From: Candidatus Tectimicrobiota bacterium
Lineage (GTDB): Bacteria > JACPUC01
Assembly: GCA_016192455.1 (NCBI GenBank)
Contig: JACPUC010000008.1
Location: forward strand, 248,001 to 312,000
Direction of reading: 5' to 3'
DNA: 64,000 nucleotides
The position numbers and the translations under genes are program-made. Position 1 is the stretch's first letter. Each line of letters begins with the position of its first letter. The notes under the pieces are model-generated. The model worked only from the letters and a program-made list of their open reading frames with translations. It was not told the DNA's origin and did not search any database. Below are positions 17,867 through 26,162 of this stretch, one piece after another.

Positions 17867-18355
17867 TCAGGAAGGGGGCTTGAGGAGCAGCTCTCCCTTG
17901 AAGCCAAACTCGCGCTCGTTGTCGGTGAACCAGAGCTGCTCGCCTTCCATGGTGTAGAACTTGATGTTGCCAAGCTTGTGGGCGAAGCGCTTGAACATCG
18001 AGCCTTCCGGCTTGATAAACTCGCCGACGAAGGGGAATTTGCCGAGGTAGACCCGCAGGGCCCGGGCGTGGTCGCGCAGGCCGGAGACGACGCGCGCCCG
18101 CCCCTCCATCTGGATGCCGCGAATCTTGCGCCAGTCTTTGTAGTCTTCCGTGACGGTGACGGCGAGGCGCGCCTCGCGCTGGAGGTTCTGGGAGTGGCGC
18201 GTCTTCGGATCGGAGAGCCAGAAGAGGGTGAACCCCTCATTGGCGAAGAAGACGGTGGCCGCCATCGGCTGCCCGCCGTCAGCCACTGTGGCGAGGGTCA
18301 TGGTGTTGTGCGTGGCGAGGTAGTCGAGGACGTCCTGCTTGAGCTGCTCGTCCAC
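17867..18355 (-). CDS. Pyridoxamine 5'-phosphate oxidase-like FMN/F420-binding protein
   Basis: 162 residues with the PPOX split-barrel pattern: MTLATVADGGQPMAATVFFAN, LFWLSDPKTRHSQNLQ, LAVTVTEDYKDWRKIRGIQMEGRARVV. Members bind FMN, F420 or haem and reduce small molecules. GTG 18355 is chosen because AGAGAGGA lies at the right distance; an upstream in-frame GTG at 18376 has none. It lies just after the MFS gene (stop at 18392) on the same strand and is probably co-transcribed with it. Confidence 0.7.
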   Translation of the reverse strand: MDEQLKQDVLDYLATHNTMTLATVADGGQPMAATVFFANEGFTLFWLSDPKTRHSQNLQREARLAVTVTEDYKDWRKIRGIQMEGRARVVSGLRDHARALRVYLGKFPFVGEFIKPEGSMFKRFAHKLGNIKFYTMEGEQLWFTDNEREFGFKGELLLKPPS

Positions 18356-18391
18356 CGCTGAATCCTCTCTCCGCACCTGCGCGCCGCCGCG

Positions 18392-19684
18392 TCAGAGGCT
18401 GCGTGCCTGCGGCTCGCCGACGACCGGCTGCAGGCCTCGTTGCTCCGGGTCGATCTGGCGCAGCAGCAGGATGAGCAGCGTGGCGGCGCCCAGGATCGCG
18501 CTCGAGACGTAGAGCGCGACGGTGTAGTTTCCCGTCGTGTCGTAGACGTAGCCGGCATAGACCGGGCCGAGCACGGCGCCGACCTGATGGGCGCCGGCGA
18601 TCACCCCGAAGATGCCTCCCACCGAGAGCTTGCCGTAGAGGTCGCGCACGAAGGAGGAGGTGAGGGGAATCGTCGAGGTGAAGGTGAGGCCGAAGAGGAC
18701 CACGAAGATCATCAGGCCCACCGTCTCCCGCACCGTCGTGAGGTAGAGCATGGCGAGGCCGCGCATGGCGTAGCTGACGCTGAGCGGCAGGCGCCGTCCG
18801 ATGCGATCTGAGAGGCTGCCGGCGACGAGCATGCCGCCCACGCTGATGGCGCTCACCAGCCCCATCGACAGGGCCGCGAGCTGGCGCGAGAAGCCGAGGT
18901 CCAGCGCCAACACCACCAGGTGCGCCGTCATCATGCTCCAGGTGAAGCCGCAGGCGGTGAATCCCAGCAGCAGCATCCAGAACGCCTGGGTGCGGCAGGC
19001 GTCGAGCACGCCGACCGCCCGCTCCAGCGGCGCCTGAGAGTGGTGCTGCGGCAGCGCCGCGCCATCGAGGTCGGCGCCGACGTCGCGGGGCTGCTCCTTC
19101 ATGAAAAGGAGCAGCAACGGCACGACCAGCACGAGGAAGCCGCCCCCGAGCACCCCATAGGTCGTCGGCCAGCCGTAGGCGTCAATGCCGCGCACCACGA
19201 GGGGGAAGATGGTGAGCTGACCGCCGCCGATGCCGGCGAAGATGAGCGCCAGCGCCAGGCCCAGTCGGCGCGCGAACCAGCGGGCGGCGATCACCGCCTG
19301 GGCGACGACCCCCGAGCCGCCGTAGCCCGCGGCAACGACCACGCCATAGAAGAGGTAGAGCTGCCAGAGAGACCTCATGGCCGCCATGGCCAGGGAGCCC
19401 ACGCCGATGCAGAGCAGGCTCACTAGGAGCACGCGACGGACCCCGTAGCGATCCATGCAGCGGCCTATGATGATCTGGACGACGCCGTAGACGAACATGT
19501 GGAGGGAGATCGCCAGGGAGATGCGCGAGCGGCTCCAGCCGAACTCCGCCTCAAAGGAGGGGAAGAAGATGCCAAAGGCAAACACCACCCCGGAGATCAG
19601 GAACACGAGGTAGCTGCTGAGAGCGACAACAACCCAGCCGTAGTAGAGGCCGTCGGTGTGTTGCCGAGGGCTTGCCTGCTGCAT
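18392..19684 (-). CDS. MFS transporter (monocarboxylate/oxalate-formate antiporter type)
   Basis: 430 residues with 12 predicted helices. It begins YYGWVVVALSSYLVFLISGVVFAFGIFFP, has the MFS loop GRCMDRYGVRRVLL between helices 2 and 3, and LSDRIGRRLPL in the second half. The N-terminal YYGW motif and the GFGWSRS-like loop (AEFGWSRSRIS) are typical of the monocarboxylate/OFA-like branch. ATG 19684 is chosen over an in-frame TTG 18 bases upstream because AGGAG lies eight bases before it. Substrate unknown; possibly an organic acid. Confidence 0.8.
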   Translation of the reverse strand: MQQASPRQHTDGLYYGWVVVALSSYLVFLISGVVFAFGIFFPSFEAEFGWSRSRISLAISLHMFVYGVVQIIIGRCMDRYGVRRVLLVSLLCIGVGSLAMAAMRSLWQLYLFYGVVVAAGYGGSGVVAQAVIAARWFARRLGLALALIFAGIGGGQLTIFPLVVRGIDAYGWPTTYGVLGGGFLVLVVPLLLLFMKEQPRDVGADLDGAALPQHHSQAPLERAVGVLDACRTQAFWMLLLGFTACGFTWSMMTAHLVVLALDLGFSRQLAALSMGLVSAISVGGMLVAGSLSDRIGRRLPLSVSYAMRGLAMLYLTTVRETVGLMIFVVLFGLTFTSTIPLTSSFVRDLYGKLSVGGIFGVIAGAHQVGAVLGPVYAGYVYDTTGNYTVALYVSSAILGAATLLILLLRQIDPEQRGLQPVVGEPQARSL

Positions 19685-19733
19685 CAGGGGGCTCCTGCGC
19701 AAGCGGCTCGCGGAGAGCTTTGGCGTGGTTGGT

Positions 19734-20309
19734 TCAGGAGGGTCGCGCGGCGCCTTCCCCTGGGCCGTGCCCCCGGCGATGATCCAGGCGGCGGTGATAG
19801 GCGGCGGAGAGGCCGGCGATTGACTTCGCGTCGCTGATCTCGAACCGCCAGACCATCTCCATCAGCTCTTCCAGAGGTCGCGGTTCAACACTCAGCACTT
19901 CATCGGCATCAAGCGTCTGCCGGCATGGGGTCAATCCCGTAGCGAGAAAGATGTGAATCTTCTCGTCGCAGAACCCCGGCGCCGTGAAGATTTCGGCGAT
20001 CTTCTCCAGCGACCCCGCCCGGTAACCTGTCTCCTCGGCCAGTTCGCGGTGCGCGCAGACTTCCGGCGTCTCCCCGGCGGCGAGCGTGCCGGCGGGAATT
20101 TCCCATAACCGGCCGCCGGTGGCGTGGCGGTACTGGTGCACCATGACGACCCTGCCGTCGGGCAGCAGCGGCACGATGGCGGCTGCCCCCATATGGCGGA
20201 TGATCTCCAGGCTGCAGGGCGTGCCGTTCGGCAGGGTGACGTCCTCCACGAACAGGTGGACGATGCGTCCTTTGTAGATCTCTCGTTTTCCATTCACCGT
20301 CGCAGTCAT
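19734..20309 (-). CDS. Nudix hydrolase, ADP-ribose pyrophosphatase type
   Basis: 191 residues. The Nudix box runs from Gly74 to about residue 96, with REL at 88-90 and EE at 92-93. It is preceded by LWEIPAG, typical of ADP-ribose pyrophosphatases that hydrolyse ADP-ribose to AMP and ribose-5-phosphate. AGGAG precedes ATG 20309 at normal spacing; the frame is open further upstream but without a start signal. The C-terminus ends in an Arg/His-rich tail of no known role. It lies downstream of the secreted beta-propeller gene on the same strand. Confidence 0.85.
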   Translation of the reverse strand: MTATVNGKREIYKGRIVHLFVEDVTLPNGTPCSLEIIRHMGAAAIVPLLPDGRVVMVHQYRHATGGRLWEIPAGTLAAGETPEVCAHRELAEETGYRAGSLEKIAEIFTAPGFCDEKIHIFLATGLTPCRQTLDADEVLSVEPRPLEELMEMVWRFEISDAKSIAGLSAAYHRRLDHRRGHGPGEGAARPS

Positions 20310-20554
20310 GCTCGGCTCCTGCTGGGCTGCCGGCGGCGTGTCATGCTTGGCGAGGTACAGGCGCAAGGACCTCCACGCCTGGTTTCCAGTACGCCGCACG
20401 TTCAAGCCGGAAGGACGACCGGCCTCCCGACAACCGCCACTCTACTCTAGGGAAAGACGCAGATCAAATGGGAAGGGCTGCGGAGACACACCAGCACCTG
20501 GACGACGCGCATGGGACCAGCGGCGGATCGCTGGGTGCGTGGAAGCGGAGCCAC

Positions 20555-23167
20555 TCATTGCACCATAATGCGCACCTCCTCGAGAGGAGCCACGAGCTGC
20601 TCGATAGCGGCGGCGGCGCCGCTCCTGACCAGTCCCCCGAGCACCGTGAGCTCTCCCCGCAGCCCCTCTGGGATGATCCCCTCCAGGAGGGCGGGGAACT
20701 GCGTGCGTTGGCCGAGCGCCCGCGCGTAGGGTTGCGGCTCGAGGGTGAACGGGCTGAAGAGGTCGCGCGTGTAGAAGAGCAGCTCACCGGTCGGCAGCAG
20801 CAGGGCGAGGTAGGCATCAACCGCCACGCCAACCGCCGGCGGCGCCACCTCCGTGGAGACCGTCAGGCGCTCTCCCGCGCCGAGGGTGGTCGGCGTGGCG
20901 GTAAGCTGGAGCAGCCGCGTTTCCCCCGCGGCGGCCGTCGCATCGGCCTGCCCGGCAGCCTGCGGCGGCGGGTTCTCGGCCACCGTGATGGCGGCGCTGC
21001 CGTGAATCGCCAGCAGGCGCGGCCCGATCAGTGAGACGCGGCGGGCGCCCGCCAGCGTCGGGATGACGCCGGTGCTGTCGCGCAGTCTGGCCTCCACCGG
21101 CACGGTGCCGGGAGTGTGGAGCGCGCTCACCCTGCCGGCGGAGTTGATCGAGAGCACCTCGGGCGAGGCGGCCACCCAGTCCACGAGCTGCGTCACGTCA
21201 GACTCCATGCCGTTCGTGAACACGGTGACGGCCTGGAGCTGCAGCCGCTCGCCGAATCGCAGCGCCGCCGCGGCGGGTCGAATGTCGAGGCGCGCCAGGT
21301 CGGGGACCGGCACCAGGACGCGGTCGGTAATGTCGGTTCCCGCCGCCCCCGAGGAGGTTTCCACCCAGAGGTTAAGCTGGCCGCCGAGAATTTCGGAGAG
21401 GCTGGCGAAGGGGTAACCGGTCTCCGGATCAGCGTTCGGGGCGGTGCAGCCGGCGCTGCCGGCCGAGATGGTCGGCTCGTACCTGTCGCGGGCTCCTTCA
21501 AAACGGCAGCGAATCTCGACCACCGCCTGCTGCTCGCCTTGCGCCGGCACGACGCCGCTCATCGAGCCGCCGCTCAGGTTGAACACCAGATGGGAGAATT
21601 CAAGGCCCACGGAGCTGATGCCGCGGCCGTTCAGCGTCGCCTGTGCCGGAAACGCCGTGGGGTTGGCGAGGCCGCCGCGAAAGACGATGGTGCCAAAGCG
21701 GTCGCCCTCGGGTTGTGCCGACGTGAGGTTCAGGAGGCGCATCTCCTGGACCGCAAACGGTTCCCCAAAAACCACCCGCGCTTCGCTCAGGGCGACGTCG
21801 AAGCTCGCCGGCGGCAAGGGGGCGGCAGGCGTGCCGCTGCTGGGTTGCAGCGTCACCTGGAGGGGCGTCCCCGCTTCAACCGCCGTGTTGGAGCGGAACG
21901 GTGCAAACCCTTCGCGCCAGGCGACGACGCCGACGCTGACCCCCAGCGGCACCTCGGCGAGCTGGAACTCCCCCGCGCCATCGGCCACGCCCTGCACCCC
22001 GCCGACGCCGATGCGCACGCCAGCGAGCGGCGTCCCGGCGGCGTCGACGACGCTCCCCGCCACCTCGCCGAAACGCAGCGCCGCGGGGCCCGCGGCCACA
22101 AACTCAACGGCCAACCCCCCCGCGGTGTCCCTGGCGTTGAGCAGCCGCTGGTGACCATAGGCTTCGGCGCGCAGGTAGCGGCCTTCCGGCGCCGGCAGGG
22201 GAGTAAGCGCCAGGGAGGGCAGGTGCACCCGCAGCGCTTCGGGCGAGCGGCGGAAGGTGACGTAGGCGTGCGCGGCGGAGAAATCGACGGCGGGCAACGG
22301 CACCTCGCCGGGCAGCGGCACGCTCCCCACCACCGCGAAGCTGCGCAGGTCGAGGAGGCTCAGCAACGAGGGTGGCGTGCTGCCCACGTGGGTGATGAGC
22401 GCGTACCGTCCATCCGCCGAGATCTCTACCCGGAAAGGGTCCTTCTCCAGCGCAACAACCCGCAGCACCCGGAAATCGTCCAGCGCATAGACCCAGGCGC
22501 TGGCATCCTCCAAGTTGACCACGACCGCCAGCGCTCCATCCGGGGTGACCGCCACATCGTAGGGTCCAATGCCCGCGGCCGGCGTGCTGACCACCTCGAA
22601 GGTGTCGCCGCTGATCACCATGAGGCGGTTGATGAACTGGCTGACAACGAGGATGAAGCGCCCATCGGGCGTCACGGCGATGCCGCGCGGTCCGTCGCCG
22701 ACGGTCACCCGCCGGCGCACCTCCAGCGTCTCGGCATCGAAGATCAGCAGCTCATCGAGGGGTTCCGAAGCAACGCTCCGCGAGGAGCTCGTATCGGGGT
22801 CCTGATTCACCGTCAGGAGATGCGCTCCGTCCGGTGTGAGGGCCAGGGCGAAGGCGGAGAAGCGATCCACGACGGCGGAGTCGCTTCGTTCCATGCTGGC
22901 GAGGTGGACGGACGTGAGGAGACCCGTGCTCTGCTCACCCTCGACCGGGGGAAGATCAACGGTGAAGGAGAAGCGCTGGCTGGCGGGGTGGAGCACGAAG
23001 TGCTCGCTCGTGAGGTCCGAAAGCCGCAGGGGGACTCCCTGGGCGTGGGCGGCACCCCCCATGCTGAGAAGGTGCAGCAGGAGCAGCAGGGGGAAGACCC
23101 TAAGGAAGACCCAAGCAAGACACCGCCAACATCCCGCAGCGCCGTCCGCGCGCCCAGTATCGTCCAC
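20555..23167 (-). CDS. Secreted beta-propeller protein with carboxypeptidase-regulatory-like and Ig-like domains
   Basis: 870 residues. An N-terminal hydrophobic stretch (FLRVFPLLLLLHLLSM, ending AAHAQG) is a signal peptide. Residues of about 90-330 form YVTN-type propeller repeats (LTPDGAHLLTVNQDP, AVTPDGRFILVVSQF, AVTPDGALAVVVNLE, ISADGRYALITHVGS). A carboxypeptidase-regulatory-like domain follows (GSVVDAAGTPLAGVRIGVGG), then BIG2-like beta domains (LDIRPAAAALRFGERLQLQA...SDVTQLVDW). The protein should be periplasmic or on the cell surface; I see no catalytic motif. The start is likely GTG 23167, with a rather long n-region. Function unknown, probably a binding or structural surface protein. 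Confidence 0.7.
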   Translation of the reverse strand: MDDTGRADGAAGCWRCLAWVFLRVFPLLLLLHLLSMGGAAHAQGVPLRLSDLTSEHFVLHPASQRFSFTVDLPPVEGEQSTGLLTSVHLASMERSDSAVVDRFSAFALALTPDGAHLLTVNQDPDTSSSRSVASEPLDELLIFDAETLEVRRRVTVGDGPRGIAVTPDGRFILVVSQFINRLMVISGDTFEVVSTPAAGIGPYDVAVTPDGALAVVVNLEDASAWVYALDDFRVLRVVALEKDPFRVEISADGRYALITHVGSTPPSLLSLLDLRSFAVVGSVPLPGEVPLPAVDFSAAHAYVTFRRSPEALRVHLPSLALTPLPAPEGRYLRAEAYGHQRLLNARDTAGGLAVEFVAAGPAALRFGEVAGSVVDAAGTPLAGVRIGVGGVQGVADGAGEFQLAEVPLGVSVGVVAWREGFAPFRSNTAVEAGTPLQVTLQPSSGTPAAPLPPASFDVALSEARVVFGEPFAVQEMRLLNLTSAQPEGDRFGTIVFRGGLANPTAFPAQATLNGRGISSVGLEFSHLVFNLSGGSMSGVVPAQGEQQAVVEIRCRFEGARDRYEPTISAGSAGCTAPNADPETGYPFASLSEILGGQLNLWVETSSGAAGTDITDRVLVPVPDLARLDIRPAAAALRFGERLQLQAVTVFTNGMESDVTQLVDWVAASPEVLSINSAGRVSALHTPGTVPVEARLRDSTGVIPTLAGARRVSLIGPRLLAIHGSAAITVAENPPPQAAGQADATAAAGETRLLQLTATPTTLGAGERLTVSTEVAPPAVGVAVDAYLALLLPTGELLFYTRDLFSPFTLEPQPYARALGQRTQFPALLEGIIPEGLRGELTVLGGLVRSGAAAAIEQLVAPLEEVRIMVQ

Positions 23168-23312
23168 GGCGAGGTCCGCTCCGATTCGGGAAGCAAGAGA
23201 AACATCAGATCATTGAATAGATATGCACCAACCTAAATTATTTGTAAAGCACAAAATGAGAGCACCCGTGCTCCCACACCCCCGCGCTGCGTTCCCACCT
23301 CGCCACGAACCT

Positions 23313-24629
23313 TCATGTCATCGGCGGGTCGAGATCCGGGGTCCGCATGATCTCCCGCAGCACGGCGGTGGCGAAGCTGCCGGCGGGGAGCGCGAAGCTG
23401 ACGCGCAGGCTCCAGGAGGCCGCGGCCTCCGCCCCGCCGCCGCGCCGCATGCCGGATTCGCCCCCCTCGCCCTCACCCTCCCCGGCCTCTCCCTCCTTCT
23501 GCTCCCAGGTGTGCCGCCAGTTCTCCAGGGGTACGCGGTAGGGACGCCGCTCGCCGGTGAGATGGACGCCGCAGATGGCGCCGCAAAAATCCTCGAGACG
23601 CACCTCGTCGCCTGCCAACACCTCGGCTTCGAGGCGCGCCGCCTCCCCCGCCGCCTGCAGGAGCTTCGCCCCGAACAGGGGACCGGCGGGGCTGATGGCG
23701 AATGCGGCCAGGCGATCCTCCTCGGCCCCGGGATGTTCCACGTGGAACGCGGCGCCGTTCACGTGCTTCACCGCCACGTCGCCGTCGAACAGACGATCAA
23801 TGGCAGGCAGCCGCCGCGCCAGGCAGCGATTGAAGAGGAGGGACTGGTAGGCGGTGAGGTAGCGCCAGGCGTGCTCGTGGCGCAGGGCTTGGGCGGCGCG
23901 GCGGGCGTCGCCGCCGTGGCGTTGCAGCAGCTCGAGGAGGGTGCGCTCCTCGCGCTGGCCGTGGCCGAGCGCCCGCAGGGCCGCCTCCGGCCTTCCTTCG
24001 CGAAGCGCCCGGCGGGCGGCCTCGAGCTGCTCATCGGGGCGCGTCGCGCTGCTGAGGAGCGCCGGCCAGACTTCGTCCCAAGCGCCGCGCAGCAGGGCGC
24101 GACCGACGCGCTGGTTGTTGCCGTGTCGCCCGAAGCGCTGCGGCCCGAAGAGGTTCGGCACGCCGCGCTGGTGCAGGGTGTGCACGACCGCCAGGAGGTC
24201 AGGCTCCTGGTTGGGCAGCACGCCGCCGAGGCGGATGGTGAAGCGGTTGCCGCGCAGGTGGCCGAGGCGCAGCTTGTTGCGGTGCCGCGTGGCGACGAGA
24301 ACCCGCAGCCCCCGCTCGGCAAAGCCGGCCGCCGCGTCTGGATCAACGCCGTGCAGCGACACCCATTGCCGCGTCACCGCCTGCACGTCCTTCAGCCCGG
24401 CATAGCCCGCGGCGGGCGGCATCACCCCCAGGGTGCGGCAGAGGCGGCGGACGGCCTCGGTCGTGCTCAGCCCCTGTTTCTCAATCCACAGGTAGGCGTG
24501 CTCGCCCGCGCCGCATGGCTCGTAGAGCGGCAGTTCTTCAACGACGAAGTCCTCGGGCGCCTGCTTCAGCGTGCCGCCGATGCCACGCTGTCCGCAGAGG
24601 TATCCGAGGGGGTCGCGGGCGAGGGGCAT
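23313..24629 (-). CDS. truD: tRNA pseudouridine synthase D
   Basis: 438 residues. TruD converts U13 of tRNA-Glu and others to pseudouridine. The catalytic Asp81 lies in AGLKDVQAVTRQ, and the family motifs DFVVEE (near residue 28), RHRNKLRLGHLRGNRF, and PNLFGPQRFGRHGNN are all present. ATG 24629 follows GGAG at 12 bases. The frame extends upstream through low-complexity Arg-rich sequence with no start signal, which I exclude. A Pro/Glu/Gly-rich stretch in the C-terminal third (EQKEGEAGEGEGEGGESG) is an insertion relative to typical TruD. Divergent from smpB. Confidence 0.92.
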   Translation of the reverse strand: MPLARDPLGYLCGQRGIGGTLKQAPEDFVVEELPLYEPCGAGEHAYLWIEKQGLSTTEAVRRLCRTLGVMPPAAGYAGLKDVQAVTRQWVSLHGVDPDAAAGFAERGLRVLVATRHRNKLRLGHLRGNRFTIRLGGVLPNQEPDLLAVVHTLHQRGVPNLFGPQRFGRHGNNQRVGRALLRGAWDEVWPALLSSATRPDEQLEAARRALREGRPEAALRALGHGQREERTLLELLQRHGGDARRAAQALRHEHAWRYLTAYQSLLFNRCLARRLPAIDRLFDGDVAVKHVNGAAFHVEHPGAEEDRLAAFAISPAGPLFGAKLLQAAGEAARLEAEVLAGDEVRLEDFCGAICGVHLTGERRPYRVPLENWRHTWEQKEGEAGEGEGEGGESGMRRGGGAEAAASWSLRVSFALPAGSFATAVLREIMRTPDLDPPMT

Positions 24630-24829
24630 TTTCTTCGTCTCCACGGTGGGTCGTCTCCGGAAAGCGAGGTGTGGCGCGGGAGGGACCGGCCGTAGCTCCT
24701 CACGGCGGGCGATCAGGCGCAGACCTGCACCGCGCTGCCGCCGCGAAGCCATCGCAGGACGGTAGTGTAACAAGGGTGGACGCGGAGGAACAGGCCCGCC
24801 GGCGCAGGAGCCGAGCGGTTCGGGGCCGC

Positions 24830-24858
24830 TTGCCGGCGGGCAGGCTAGGTCTTATATT
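24830..24858 (+). promoter_or_regulatory. Sigma-70-type promoter for smpB
   Basis: TTGCCG (24830-24835) and TATATT (24853-24858) with a 17-base spacer, in an otherwise GC-rich stretch. Predicted transcription start is near 24865, about 160 bases before the SmpB ATG. Confidence 0.45.
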
Positions 24859-25022
24859 GTGACCACCCCTCGGCTTCAGCCACGCCCGTGAGTCTCTTCT
24901 CCGGGGATGAGCGTCCGCGGGTGGCGGGGTGAAAGGCGAGGGTGCAACCCCGCCCGCCCCTTTCCAGAGGTCGCGGGGAGACGAACCCGCGCTGCCGTTT
25001 GCCTCTCCTGGGTGCGCGAGCC

Positions 25023-25511
25023 ATGGCCGCAAAGGACGCCGCGAAAAACGGCGTCAAGATCATCTGTCAGAACAAGAAAGCGCGCTTCGAGTACGAGGTG
25101 ATCGAGACGCTGGAGGCGGGGCTTGCCCTGCAGGGCACCGAGGTGAAGTCGCTGCGCGAGGGGCGGGCCAACCTGGCGGACAGCTACGCCGTCATCGAGG
25201 ATGGCGAGGTGATCCTGCTGAACTGCCACATCAGCCCCTACGCCCCGGGGAACATTCACAACCACAATCCGCTGCGGCCGCGCAAGCTCCTGTTGCACAA
25301 GCGCGAGATTCGCCGGCTCTACGGCAAGCTGGCGGAACGGGGCCTGACGGCGGTTCCCCTGCGCCTTTACTTCCGCAACGGGCTGGCCAAGGCTGAAATC
25401 GCCCTGGTGCGCGGCAAGAAGCTGTACGACAAGCGCGAGACCATCAAGCGCCGCGACGCCCAGCGCGACATCGAGCGCGTCTTCCGCCGCAGCCAGCGGG
25501 GCGGGAAGTAG
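25023..25511 (+). CDS. smpB: SsrA-binding protein SmpB
   Basis: 162 residues. SmpB binds tmRNA and brings it to stalled ribosomes for trans-translation. Family signatures are all present: KKARFEYEVIETLEAGLALQGTEVKSLR, the NCHISPYAPGN segment, RPRKLLLHKREI, and the basic C-terminal tail ALVRGKKLYDKRETIKRRDAQRDIERVFRR. ATG 25023 is chosen as it gives the canonical length; an open frame upstream is not conserved sequence. The partner RNA gene ssrA lies 2.7 kb downstream. Confidence 0.95.
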   Translation: MAAKDAAKNGVKIICQNKKARFEYEVIETLEAGLALQGTEVKSLREGRANLADSYAVIEDGEVILLNCHISPYAPGNIHNHNPLRPRKLLLHKREIRRLYGKLAERGLTAVPLRLYFRNGLAKAEIALVRGKKLYDKRETIKRRDAQRDIERVFRRSQRGGK

Positions 25512-26162
25512 CAGCCTCTCCCTCGAGGTCGGTAGGTTTGCCTCTCCCCCAAACTCAGCTCCCGAAAACTTGTCCCCACCGGAAACCAAGAGCCAGGACC
25601 CGCCCGCGATCTCCCTCCCCGGAAGCGGCGGTTAACTCGCTTGCGAAACCCATCGACGTCTTCGAGGTAGCCGTGGCGATGACCAACGGCGACGCCAGGG
25701 AGGTGCCCCTAAACGCCTTTTCTGGCAAGAATTTAGCCTCGATTGACTGAAATTAGCTGAAAGACAATTTGACCTTTCTTGACATACATCAAGGTAATGA
25801 TAGACTCCAGGAAAGACATGTGTCAATTGTGGCGCGTGATTGGATCACAGCGTGACCCGATGCTTTCAGCAGGTCGTGAGCCGTGGGGGGATTGACTGCC
25901 TGTAGCCGGGGGGCTTGATCTATCCGGGCGGCCGACGAGGCTGAGGTTTTGCTGGGCCCGCGAGCCGGCGCCGGAAGAGGATGAACGCTACAGGTCTTGT
26001 TCACGCGAGGAACGGAAAGGAGGTGATTTCAGTCCAGGGCAAGGGCAGAGCCGCGTCTCGCGCAAGGTGAGAACCGTGCTGGCGGCTGCAAACCTTCCGC
26101 AGTGGCGCGCCGCTGTCCATGCGCAGCGATACCACACAGCCTAGATGGAAAGGAAACCGCTG
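25512..26162 (+). other. Intergenic region, 650 bases, lower GC
   Basis: No convincing gene. The middle part (25730-25830) is clearly AT-richer than its surroundings and contains an FNR-type palindrome. Several short open frames lack start signals and family resemblance. Confidence 0.6.
25779..25792 (+). promoter_or_regulatory. FNR/CRP-family binding site (TTGAC-N4-ATCAA)
   Basis: TTGACATACATCAA matches the FNR/DNR consensus TTGAY-N4-RTCAA exactly and is extended by C and G to CTTGA-N6-TCAAG. The same TTGACA can also serve as a -35 with TAGACT (25801-25806) as -10, spacer 16. It lies about 370 bases before the next plus-strand gene, a haem-containing protein, so regulation by oxygen or NO is plausible. 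There is no other gene for it to control on that side. Confidence 0.45.

Noticed and set aside
21116-23236. 706-residue plus-strand frame opposite the beta-propeller gene
   Set aside because: Arg/Gly/His-rich with no start signal; the minus-strand protein has a signal peptide and recognisable repeats.
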